From the NCBI GenBank assembly GCA_900766645.1, contig CAAFWD010000115.1:1-6773 (forward strand): DNA of 6,773 bases, in the 5' to 3' direction. Under the pieces are notes generated by a model. It saw only the letters and a program-made list of their open reading frames with translations, searched no databases and was not told the origin of the DNA. The translations under genes and the position numbers were made by a program. This document shows positions 1 through 6,143 of this stretch, piece after piece. This DNA comes from an uncultured Cetobacterium sp. Lineage in GTDB: Bacteria; Fusobacteriota; Fusobacteriia; Fusobacteriales; Fusobacteriaceae. Position 1 is the stretch's first letter, and each line of letters begins with the position of its first letter.

Positions 1-864
1 AGTTTTTCCTACATAAATAAAAACGATAAATATTCCTATTTTATAGGAGCAGGAAGTTTAGGGCAAGGAGGATTTTTAAAATATAAAGTTTCCTATGATG
101 CTATTGATAATTTCCATGTAACTGCTGTAAACCCTGGAGTTATAATTGGAGGATCATTTTTTCTATCAAAAAATATTAGTGCTGGAGTTAGTGCTAGAAT
201 TATTTATTCTAGATTAGAAGCTAAGGGACACATAAAAAATGAGGGATCTTTTAGATCATATATTGAAACAACAGGAATAGCACCTGAATTCTCACTATTT
301 TATACTCCGACAGAAAAATTAAATTTAGGAATTAAGTATTTAGCGAGAACAAAATTAGATTATGACGGGAAAGTAAAAGAGGGATCAGAGTATATAATCA
401 ATAGAGTTTTTGGTAAATTTTCAGTGGATCATAGAAAAGATTTTCCAGCAGTTTTATCAGTGGGAAGTTTATATAAAATAAACTCAACTCAAAGATTATC
501 TTTAGGTTTTAATTGGATTTTAGAAAGCAAAAAAACTTTGGATAATGATCTATATCATAAATATAAGGATACCTATGAATACTCTTTAGGTTTTGAACAG
601 GATATAAATGAAAAAGTTACAGTTATTTTAGGTTATGGATACACAGATAAAGGAACGAATGGACACACAATAGGAGATATGACCCAGCTAGATAGTCAAC
701 AAGTTGGACTTGGAATGAAATATAAATACTCAGATGTCACAGATATTTATACTGCACTTGGAATAAATTTTTATAAAACAGATGATAGTAAAATATATAA
801 AGAAACAATTTCAACAAAAAGAAAGGAGGTTATTTTAGCTGTTGGATTTGAGCGTAAATTTTAA
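1..864 (+). CDS. FadL/OmpP1-family outer-membrane protein, 3' part only
   Basis: The frame is open from base 1 and ends at TAA 862-864, giving 287 residues of a C-terminal part; the start lies upstream of the window. The protein is likely a beta-barrel channel in the outer membrane. The FadL family takes up hydrophobic compounds such as long-chain fatty acids. Evidence is the alternating polar/hydrophobic strand pattern, the FadL-like strand YTPTEKLNLGIKY (visible residues about 101-113), the following strand beginning FPAVLSVG (about 148-155), and a final Phe preceded by alternating hydrophobics, as in a BAM recognition signal. The N-terminal hatch that would confirm FadL is not visible. A GTG at 424 lies inside this frame, but coding clearly continues upstream of it, so it is not a start. 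The amidohydrolase gene follows after 33 bases and is probably in the same transcript. Family assignment is fairly confident; the substrate is unknown. Confidence 0.8.
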   Translation, partial: SFSYINKNDKYSYFIGAGSLGQGGFLKYKVSYDAIDNFHVTAVNPGVIIGGSFFLSKNISAGVSARIIYSRLEAKGHIKNEGSFRSYIETTGIAPEFSLFYTPTEKLNLGIKYLARTKLDYDGKVKEGSEYIINRVFGKFSVDHRKDFPAVLSVGSLYKINSTQRLSLGFNWILESKKTLDNDLYHKYKDTYEYSLGFEQDINEKVTVILGYGYTDKGTNGHTIGDMTQLDSQQVGLGMKYKYSDVTDIYTALGINFYKTDDSKIYKETISTKRKEVILAVGFERKF

Positions 865-883
865 TGGTTATGGAAAATAAATT

Positions 884-889
884 AGGAGG
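884..889 (+). promoter_or_regulatory. Ribosome binding site of the amidohydrolase gene
   Basis: AGGAGG, 8 bases before ATG 898, is a perfect Shine-Dalgarno core. It fixes the start in a gap too short for an obvious separate promoter. Confidence 0.85.
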
Positions 890-897
890 TATTATTT

Positions 898-2628
898 ATG
901 AAAAAAACCCTTTTGTTATTTCTATTTTTAGGGGCTATTAACTCCTTTGGAAATGTGGATTCTAATGAAAAACTTTATTATAACGGAACAGTTTTAACTC
1001 TTGATAAGGATGGAGTTGTGGAAGAATCTATCTATATTAAAGATGGAAAAGTAGTTGAAGTTGGAAAAAGTGAGGATCTTCTAAAAAAATTTGGAAATGG
1101 TTCAGTTGAAAAAATTGATTTACAAGGAAAAACGATCTCTCCAGGATTTATTGATATTCACAGTCATTTTATGAATGCACTTAGAATCTCTGACTGGGCT
1201 AATGTTTCCGCTCCTCCTGTGGGAAAAGCTGAAAATATTGATGGGATTTTAGAAATTTTAAAGGAGCATAAATCAAATAAAAATATAAATGATGGAGATT
1301 GGATTATTGGATATGGATATGATGAAAACTACTTAGATAGAAACTTAACTAAATTTGATTTAGATAAGGAGTTTCCAAATAATCCAGTTTTAATTCTTCA
1401 TGTTTCTAATCATGGAGCTGTTTTAAATAGTTTGGCTCTAGATCATTTCAATATTAGTAAGGATACTCCTACTCCAAAAGGTGGAGTTATATCTAGAGTA
1501 GCTGGAACAAATGAACCTGAAGGACTTCTTATGGAAACAGCCTTTCTTGAAGTTTTTGCAAAACTTCCTCAGCCATCAGAAGAGGAACTTATAGAAAAGT
1601 TAGATGTAGCTCAGCAAACTTATGCTAAAGAGGGATATACAACAATTCAAGAGGGAGCAACACATGCTGATGAATTAAAACTTTTGAAAAAGGGAGCTGA
1701 CGACAATAAGTTATACATTGATGTGGTATCTCTACCAATAGTAACTGAGATTCCAACTTTAATAAATGGATATTTAGCAAATCCACATGATAAAAACCTT
1801 GATGTGGAAAAAATAAATGAGAAATTTGATAAATATTATAACAATTTAAAAATAGGTGGGATTAAGCTTGCTGTTGATGGTTCTCCTCAAGGGAAAACGG
1901 CCTCTTTCAAAGAGGAGTTAAAAACTTCAGGTCCAAATGGGGAGCAGCATTGGAAGGGAGAATCTCTTTTAGATCAAGAAACTTTAAATAAAGTTTATAA
2001 AAAATTAGTGGATAATAATATTAAAGTATTTACTCATGCCAATGGAGATAACGGTATAGATATGGTTATTGAAGCGGTAAAGTTTGCAGGAGGGAAAAAA
2101 GGAGATGGACGTAGAGATATTGTAATTCACTCTCAAATTATGCACCCTTATCAACTTGATGAATATGTAGAATTAGGGCTTTCTCCTTCATTTTTTACAA
2201 ATCATGTTTACTTCTGGGGAGATGTTCACATTGAAAATCTAGGCGAAGAGTTAGCAGCAGGAATAAGCCCTATGAACTCGGCTAATAAAAAAGGTCTTGT
2301 TACAACAAATCATACAGATTTTTCAATAACACCACTAAATCCATTTATGACTATGTGGACAGCAACAAATAGAATCACTAAAAAGGGAACTCTTTTAGGA
2401 GAGGATGAAAGAGTTGAAAATTTGGATGCTTTAAAAGCTATTACAACTAATGCTGCTTGGCAACTTGGTGAGGAGGATTCAAAGGGAACTTTAGAGCCTG
2501 GAAAAGTTGCAGATTTAGTTATTCTTAGTGAAAATCCTTTAGATATTCCTAAAGAGAAGCTACTAGATTTAAAAGTTATTGAAACTATAAAAAATGGAAA
2601 AACTGTTTATAAAACACCAGAAAATTAA
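898..2628 (+). CDS. Exported Amidohydrolase_3 (YtcJ-like) metal-dependent hydrolase
   Basis: A 576-residue hydrolase of the amidohydrolase superfamily, which cleaves amide, ester or C-N bonds with one or two metal ions in a TIM barrel. Residues 1-18 look like a Sec signal peptide (MKK, a Leu/Phe core, then SFG) without a lipobox Cys, so the mature enzyme should be periplasmic. Residues of about 25-80 form the small beta-sandwich typical of the family. Candidate metal and catalytic residues are the HxH pair H88/H90 (GFIDIHSHF), K323 in GIKLAVDGS (possible carboxylated lysine), H380 (FTHANGD), H411 (VIHSQ) and D474 in NHTD, where many relatives have GSD. The C-terminal signature GTLEPGKVADLVIL spans 530-543. 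Length is usual for the family. The start has a strong ribosome site. It follows a porin-like gene and precedes a terminator, so the pair may admit and then hydrolyse one compound in the envelope; this is inference and the substrate is unknown. Confidence 0.88.
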   Translation: MKKTLLLFLFLGAINSFGNVDSNEKLYYNGTVLTLDKDGVVEESIYIKDGKVVEVGKSEDLLKKFGNGSVEKIDLQGKTISPGFIDIHSHFMNALRISDWANVSAPPVGKAENIDGILEILKEHKSNKNINDGDWIIGYGYDENYLDRNLTKFDLDKEFPNNPVLILHVSNHGAVLNSLALDHFNISKDTPTPKGGVISRVAGTNEPEGLLMETAFLEVFAKLPQPSEEELIEKLDVAQQTYAKEGYTTIQEGATHADELKLLKKGADDNKLYIDVVSLPIVTEIPTLINGYLANPHDKNLDVEKINEKFDKYYNNLKIGGIKLAVDGSPQGKTASFKEELKTSGPNGEQHWKGESLLDQETLNKVYKKLVDNNIKVFTHANGDNGIDMVIEAVKFAGGKKGDGRRDIVIHSQIMHPYQLDEYVELGLSPSFFTNHVYFWGDVHIENLGEELAAGISPMNSANKKGLVTTNHTDFSITPLNPFMTMWTATNRITKKGTLLGEDERVENLDALKAITTNAAWQLGEEDSKGTLEPGKVADLVILSENPLDIPKEKLLDLKVIETIKNGKTVYKTPEN

Positions 2629-2637
2629 AATTCATTT

Positions 2638-2690
2638 AAAAAAGATCTTATGTAACTTTATTAAAAGTTTATTGAGGTCTTTTTTATTTT
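2638..2690 (+). terminator. Rho-independent terminator after the amidohydrolase gene
   Basis: An 11-bp outer stem pairs 2638-2648 (AAAAAAGATCT) with 2675-2685 (AGGTCTTTTTT), with one G-T wobble. An inner 6-bp hairpin AACTTT/AAAGTT (2654-2659 with 2664-2669, loop ATTA) sits inside it. The right arm ends in a T-run and more T-rich sequence follows. It starts 9 bases after the stop codon and separates the two transcription units. The low GC content makes the stem weak, but its position and form fit. Confidence 0.75.
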
Positions 2691-2691
2691 A

Positions 2692-2721
2692 TTGATGAGA
2701 TTCCTCTTTATTTGCTATAAT
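2692..2721 (+). promoter_or_regulatory. Promoter of the PHP-ABC transporter operon (extended -10)
   Basis: The -35 element TTGATG (2692-2697) and -10 element TATAAT (2716-2721) are 18 bases apart, and TGC directly precedes the -10, giving an extended -10 box. The -10 is perfect and the -35 matches 4 of 6 positions for a housekeeping sigma factor. Transcription should begin near 2728, leaving a leader of about 140 bases before the PHP gene. No convincing Fur-type palindrome overlaps it. Confidence 0.75.
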
Positions 2722-2756
2722 GAAAAGTAAGTTTATTTTTTGGGAGGTGGTTTTAA

Positions 2757-2771
2757 GTGAAAAACATATGA
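2757..2771 (+). CDS. Possible 4-codon leader peptide (MKNI)
   Basis: GTG AAA AAC ATA TGA lies 6 bases downstream of a very strong SD-like GGGAGGTGG (2742-2750), ideal spacing for initiation. Its TGA overlaps the ATG of the next tiny frame at 2768 (ATGA overlap). A ribosome site this good is unlikely to be idle, yet only four codons follow. It may be a leader peptide that couples translation to the downstream hairpin. It could also be chance in an A+G-rich stretch. Confidence 0.25.
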   Translation: MKNI

Positions 2772-2794
2772 GTTTGATTTTTGTTCTCTCTTAG
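2768..2794 (+). CDS. Possible 8-codon leader peptide (MSLIFVLS)
   Basis: The ATG at 2768 overlaps the TGA of the 4-codon frame as ATGA, the usual arrangement for translational coupling. The stop TAG (2792-2794) falls at the end of the left arm and the start of the loop of the attenuator-like hairpin, so a ribosome finishing here would cover the stem and block it. The codons show no repeated amino acid that would suggest amino-acid-specific attenuation. The frame is visible; its translation is speculative. Confidence 0.22.
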   Translation: MSLIFVLS

Positions 2795-2809
2795 GTTAAG
2801 AGATTTTTT
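2787..2809 (+). terminator. Attenuator-like hairpin in the operon leader
   Basis: TCTCTTA (2787-2793) pairs perfectly with TAAGAGA (2797-2803) around a GGT loop, and six Ts follow at once (2804-2809). This is the form of a small intrinsic terminator, yet it sits about 60 bases after the predicted transcription start and 60 bases before the first gene of the operon. It could therefore be a conditional terminator (attenuator) or the 3' end of a small RNA. The 7-bp, mostly A-T stem is weak, so termination may be partial. Confidence 0.5.
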
Positions 2810-2819
2810 GTACCACCCA

Positions 2820-2837
2820 TTTATCAAGTGCGATAAA
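2820..2837 (+). repeat. 18-base inverted repeat TTTATC-N6-GATAAA
   Basis: TTTATC (2820-2825) and GATAAA (2832-2837) are perfect complements around AAGTGC. This could be an operator for a dimeric regulator, about 100 bases downstream of the -10 box, or a small RNA hairpin upstream of the PHP ribosome site. It does not match a standard Fur box well. A 6+6 repeat in A/T-rich DNA can also arise by chance. Confidence 0.3.
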
Positions 2838-2869
2838 ACATAAAATAAATTTAGAAAGAAGGTTATACT

Positions 2870-3496
2870 ATGTTGGTGGATCTACACATCCATGAAAGTA
2901 AATACTCTTTAGATAGTCACGTATCTTTAGAAAAAATTGTAGAGGAAGCAAAAAAGAAGGGTCTTGATGGAATCGCCATAACAGACCACGACGATATGCA
3001 GATAAAAGAGGAAGCAGAGGCTCTATCTAAAAGTTTGAACTATCCTATATTTGTAGGAGTTGAGTATCTAACTTTAGAGGGAGATATTGTTGCTTTTGGA
3101 ATAGATGAGGTTCCTGAAGGAAGAATTCCAGCTCAAGATTTTATAGATATTGTAAATGCTGCTGGGGGAGTTTGTATCTCTGCCCACCCATTTAGAAATA
3201 ATAATAGAGGTCTTGAAAATAATTTGAATATAGTTAGAGGTCTTGCTGGAATTGAAGGATTCAATGGGAATACTGATGAAGCTAGTAATTTAAAGGCTGC
3301 TGAAACAGCTAAAAAATTGGGGATTCAAGCAGTGGGATCAAGTGATGCTCACCATCAGCATGAAGTTGGAAAATTTGCAACGAAACTACCTTTTCATGTG
3401 GACAATATGCATGAACTTATAATCGCTATAAAAAGCAACCATTGCACACCTATGGTTTTTGTTGAGAGGAAATATAAAGAGATTGAAAACATTTAA
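2870..3496 (+). CDS. PHP-domain metal-dependent phosphoesterase
   Basis: A 208-residue cytoplasmic protein with no signal peptide. PHP enzymes use two or three metal ions to hydrolyse phosphoesters; known members include histidinol-phosphate phosphatase, TrpH/RNase AM nucleases and the cyclic-phosphate hydrolase PhnPP. All PHP motifs are present: D4-H6-H8 (DLHIH), T38-D39-H40 (TDHDD), E65 (GVEY), H106 (SAHPF) and D159/H161 (SSDAHH). E65 and H106 are only 41 residues apart, so the extra domain inserted in TrpH-like proteins is absent and this is a compact PHP enzyme. An SD-like AGAAGG (2857-2862) lies 7 bases before the ATG. It is the first gene of the transporter operon, 16 bases before the binding-protein gene, which suggests that it acts on the imported compound or on an intermediate. 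Family assignment is firm; the substrate is unknown. Confidence 0.9.
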   Translation: MLVDLHIHESKYSLDSHVSLEKIVEEAKKKGLDGIAITDHDDMQIKEEAEALSKSLNYPIFVGVEYLTLEGDIVAFGIDEVPEGRIPAQDFIDIVNAAGGVCISAHPFRNNNRGLENNLNIVRGLAGIEGFNGNTDEASNLKAAETAKKLGIQAVGSSDAHHQHEVGKFATKLPFHVDNMHELIIAIKSNHCTPMVFVERKYKEIENI

Positions 3497-3501
3497 AATT
3501 C

Positions 3502-3506
3502 GGAGG
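3502..3506 (+). promoter_or_regulatory. Ribosome binding site that sets the binding-protein start
   Basis: GGAGG lies 6 bases before ATG 3513. It decides between this start and an in-frame start at 3459 that would add 18 basic residues ahead of the signal peptide and overlap the PHP gene by 38 bases. The start at 3513 gives a normal signal peptide. Confidence 0.85.
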
Positions 3507-3512
3507 ATTAAA

Positions 3513-4502
3513 ATGAAAAAATTACTTTTAACAACATTATTAGCATTTTCAACGTTAACTACATCAATTTTAGCAAAAAACTTAAAAGTTGTTGCTGCTT
3601 ATGGAAATAAAGAGAAAATATTTCAAGAGTTTACTAAGGAAACAGGAATAGAGGTTGAATTTTTAGATCTATCTTCAGGTGAGGTATTATCTAGAATAGA
3701 AGCTGAAGGGGGAAGACCTAGTGCTGACGTTTGGTTTGGTGGAGGAATAGATAGTTTTATCGCCGCTAAAAACAAGGGACTTCTTGAAAAATATGAATCT
3801 AAAAATAATATAGAGTTTATCTCTCCTGAGTATAGAGATAAAGATGGATACTGGTCTGGTGTATCACTTGTTCTTGTTGGATTTATGACAAACAATGAAC
3901 TGCTAAAAGAGAAAAATCTGCCAACTCCAAAAACTTGGAATGATCTGACAAATCCACTGTACAAAGATGATCTTATGATAGCAAATCCAGCTATATCTGG
4001 AACAAACTATGCTATGGTAGATGGACTTATTCAAGGTATGGGAGAGGATAAAGCTTGGACTTACTTTGAAGCTTTAAATAAAAATGTTCCATTCTTTGCA
4101 AAAAGAGGTGGAGAGCCTCCTAAAAAAGTTGCATCTGGAGAGTTTGCAGTTGCTGTAATTCCAATGTCTGGAGAGTTTATTGCAATGGAAAATAAATATC
4201 CAGTTACAACTATCTATCCTGAAGATATGATCCCTTGGGTTCCTGCAGGAATGGCTATATTTAAAAATGCTGAAAATTTAGATGAAGCTAAAGCTTTTGT
4301 AGACTGGGCATTATCTAAAAAAGGGCAAGAGTTTATAAAAGACCAAGACCCTAGAATGATGGTTAGAAATGATGTTCCAACTCCTAAAAGTGTAAAAAAT
4401 ATAGATAAGTCTAAACTTATCAAAATAGATATTGAAGCACTAGGTAAAGATAGAGATGCTGTATTGAAAAAATGGAATGATGAATTTGGAAATAAAGAAT
4501 AA
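3513..4502 (+). CDS. Periplasmic solute-binding protein of an Fbp/Afu/PhnS-type ABC importer
   Basis: A 329-residue binding protein that captures substrate in the periplasm and delivers it to the permease encoded next. Residues 1-21 are a clear Sec signal peptide (MKK, hydrophobic core, SILA then KN) with no lipobox Cys. The mature fold is cluster-D/type-II: VVAAYGNKEKI (26-36), SSGE (54-57), ADVWFGGGID (71-80), SGTNY (162-166), RGGEPPKKVASGE (198-210), IPWVPAGMAI (240-249) and AKAFVDWALSKKGQEF (259-274). These match proteins annotated as ferric iron or 2-aminoethylphosphonate binding proteins. The Tyr-Tyr iron-ligand pair of classical FbpA is not visible, and SGTNY occupies that general region. 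AfuA of Actinobacillus, once called an iron protein, binds hexose phosphates, so the iron label is unsafe. The PHP phosphoesterase upstream favours a phosphorylated ligand (inference). Confidence 0.88.
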   Translation: MKKLLLTTLLAFSTLTTSILAKNLKVVAAYGNKEKIFQEFTKETGIEVEFLDLSSGEVLSRIEAEGGRPSADVWFGGGIDSFIAAKNKGLLEKYESKNNIEFISPEYRDKDGYWSGVSLVLVGFMTNNELLKEKNLPTPKTWNDLTNPLYKDDLMIANPAISGTNYAMVDGLIQGMGEDKAWTYFEALNKNVPFFAKRGGEPPKKVASGEFAVAVIPMSGEFIAMENKYPVTTIYPEDMIPWVPAGMAIFKNAENLDEAKAFVDWALSKKGQEFIKDQDPRMMVRNDVPTPKSVKNIDKSKLIKIDIEALGKDRDAVLKKWNDEFGNKE

Positions 4503-4512
4503 TAGTAGGAAA

Positions 4513-6126
4513 ATGTCCAATAGAGTTGACAATTTTCTATATTATTCACTACTTTTTATAATAACAGGAGGGGTTATCCTCTTCTGTTTTTTTCCTATTA
4601 TAAAGATATTTAAGGCAAGTTTTATTGTGGATAAAGTTTTTACTTTGAATATGTATAAGGGAATTTTCAGTGAAAACTATGGACTTTTGAAAAATACTCT
4701 ATTTACATCAATGGTTTCATCTATAGGAGCAACCTTTATTGGGGCGTGTATCGCCTTTTATATAGCCTTTTCAAAATCTTGGACAGGAAAAGCTCTCTAT
4801 AATTTTCTTCTTGTAACTATGGTTTCTCCTCCATTTATATTTGGTTTATCCTTTATAACTCTTTTTGGAAGAAGAGGTTTAATCACATATAGACTTTTAG
4901 GGTTGAAACTGAATCCCTATGGTTGGCAGGGAATAGTTATTTTACAAATAATTGGAGAGCTTTCATTTGCAGCTTTTCTGTTAGTGGAAAGTTTTAAAAA
5001 AATTGACGGAAGAGTTATAAATGCTTCTAGATCTTTAGGGGCCTCTCAATGGGAAACTATAAAAAGAGTTGTACTTCCCTTTTCATCCACAGGGATAGTT
5101 AGTGTATTTTTTATTCTGTTCACTAAAAATTTAGCAGATTTTGGAACTCCCATAATAATCGGTGGAAATTATAGCACTCTTGCCACAGAGGCCTATCTAA
5201 CTGTAATTGGAAGAGGGGATATATCCAAAGCTTCAGCTATGACAACACTTCTTATTTTCCCAGCACTATTTCTTTTTTATTTTTACAGAAAAAATTTAGA
5301 AAGAGGTAGCAACTTTTACTCTTTGGATAAAGGTGGAGAAACTTCTAACATATCTTTAAATCCTCCCCCGTTGCTAAATCTATTTTTAACAACTGTTTCA
5401 ACTATTTTTATAGTTATTATGTTTCTTCAGTATGGTTCCATATTTCTTTCGGGATTTTATAACTATACAATTCATGGGTTTGAATTTACCCTTGAATATC
5501 TAGAACTTTTTAAAATGGGGAAATACTCAGCTTTTATTAGAAGTATCTATTACTCCCTAATTGCTGGAGCTGTTTCAGCTTTTTTAGGAATAACTATATC
5601 ATATTTCACAGAGCGTAAAAATATGAAAACTATGAAGATTATTGAGTTTTTATCCTCGCTGCCCTATATAATCCCTGGAACTTTTTTTGGACTTGGATAT
5701 ATTCTAGCTTTTAATAGTTTCCCTTTAGCACTTACAGGAACTGCTGCAATTGTTATTTTAAACTGTACATTTAGGCAGATATCAATAGGAAGTAAAGCTG
5801 GAAACTCTCTTTTCTCAAAGATTGATAGGAATCTGGAAAAAGCTGCTCAAGATTTAGGAGCTCCTAAAACTAGGGTTATATTTGATATTATGTTTCCACT
5901 GGTTAAACCAGCTTTTATGGTGGCTTTTATAAATGGATTTGTAACAACTATGACAACCACAGGAGCTATTATATTTTTAATATCTCCAGGGGCAAGTGTT
6001 GCCACTGTTGAAATGTTTAACACCATTAGAGATGGAGATTATGGACTTGCCTCTATAATCGCTATATTTATTATAGTTGTCACATTTTTTATAAACATTT
6101 TAGCTATCAAATTTATTAAAAAGTAA
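4513..6126 (+). CDS. Fused two-domain ABC importer permease (FbpB/AfuB/ThiP-type)
   Basis: An inner-membrane permease of 537 residues in which two permease domains are joined, as in FbpB, AfuB and ThiP. About 12 membrane segments are seen, near residues 10-33, 62-86, 96-118, 139-160, 189-206, 241-258, 287-312, 344-365, 378-400, 404-419, 466-490 and 511-533. Each half has an EAA loop that docks on the ATPase: ASRSLGASQWETIKRVVLPF (171-190) and AAQDLGAPKTRVIFDIMFPL (444-463). A polar, Pro-containing linker (about 259-286) joins the halves. The start is uncertain. ATG 4513 lies 10 bases after the binding-protein stop, with AGGA only 2 bases before it. ATG 4477 would add 12 residues and overlap the upstream gene by 26 bases, but has no ribosome site. 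I prefer 4513, probably translated by reinitiation from the upstream stop. The transported substrate is the one held by the binding protein. Confidence 0.9.
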   Translation: MSNRVDNFLYYSLLFIITGGVILFCFFPIIKIFKASFIVDKVFTLNMYKGIFSENYGLLKNTLFTSMVSSIGATFIGACIAFYIAFSKSWTGKALYNFLLVTMVSPPFIFGLSFITLFGRRGLITYRLLGLKLNPYGWQGIVILQIIGELSFAAFLLVESFKKIDGRVINASRSLGASQWETIKRVVLPFSSTGIVSVFFILFTKNLADFGTPIIIGGNYSTLATEAYLTVIGRGDISKASAMTTLLIFPALFLFYFYRKNLERGSNFYSLDKGGETSNISLNPPPLLNLFLTTVSTIFIVIMFLQYGSIFLSGFYNYTIHGFEFTLEYLELFKMGKYSAFIRSIYYSLIAGAVSAFLGITISYFTERKNMKTMKIIEFLSSLPYIIPGTFFGLGYILAFNSFPLALTGTAAIVILNCTFRQISIGSKAGNSLFSKIDRNLEKAAQDLGAPKTRVIFDIMFPLVKPAFMVAFINGFVTTMTTTGAIIFLISPGASVATVEMFNTIRDGDYGLASIIAIFIIVVTFFINILAIKFIKK

Positions 6127-6143
6127 TATTCCAAAGGAGAAAA

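Larger units (their letters stand above)
2742..2818 (+). promoter_or_regulatory. Structured 5' leader, candidate cis-regulatory RNA of unknown class
   Basis: GGTGGT at 2746-2751 can pair with ACCACC at 2812-2817; a seventh pair, G2744-C2818, is possible across a bulged A. This encloses a region holding a hairpin with a T-run (2787-2809) and two tiny reading frames. The left arm is also an SD-like sequence (GGGAGGTGG, 2742-2750), so pairing would hide it from ribosomes. I compared it by memory with the common riboswitch motifs (TPP, SAM, preQ1, c-di-GMP, fluoride, guanidine, ZTP, THF, Mn) and saw no match. The pairing is visible in the sequence; a regulatory function is inference. Confidence 0.4.

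Noticed and set aside
424..864. A separate 146-residue protein starting at GTG 424
   Set aside because: The same frame is open and barrel-like from base 1, so GTG 424 is an internal valine codon of the longer outer-membrane protein.
2864..2869. TATACT just before the PHP start as a -10 box
   Set aside because: It ends at the base before the ATG, so a transcript from it would start inside the gene, and no -35 is suitably placed.
2692..2869. Fur or iron-responsive operator at the operon promoter
   Set aside because: No 19-base Fur-type palindrome with the usual GATAAT units was found; the TTTATC/GATAAA repeat has the wrong spacing.
3459..3512. An 18-residue N-terminal extension of the binding protein
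   Set aside because: It would put a basic stretch before the signal peptide and overlap the PHP gene; GGAGG at 3502-3506 points to ATG 3513.
3440..3512. Internal promoter for the binding-protein gene at the end of the PHP gene
   Set aside because: TTGCAC and TTGAGA occur, but neither has a -10-like hexamer at 16-18 bases; the 16-base gap fits one operon.
3623..3964. Minus-strand open frame of 113 codons inside the binding-protein gene
   Set aside because: It lies wholly opposite a well-supported gene, has no domain or ribosome site that I recognise, and its Ser/Phe-rich composition is what the antisense of this coding sequence would give.
4214..4549. Minus-strand open frame of 111 codons across the binding-protein/permease junction
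   Set aside because: It is antisense to two well-supported genes, low in complexity (Ser/Ile/Leu-rich), and has no independent evidence.
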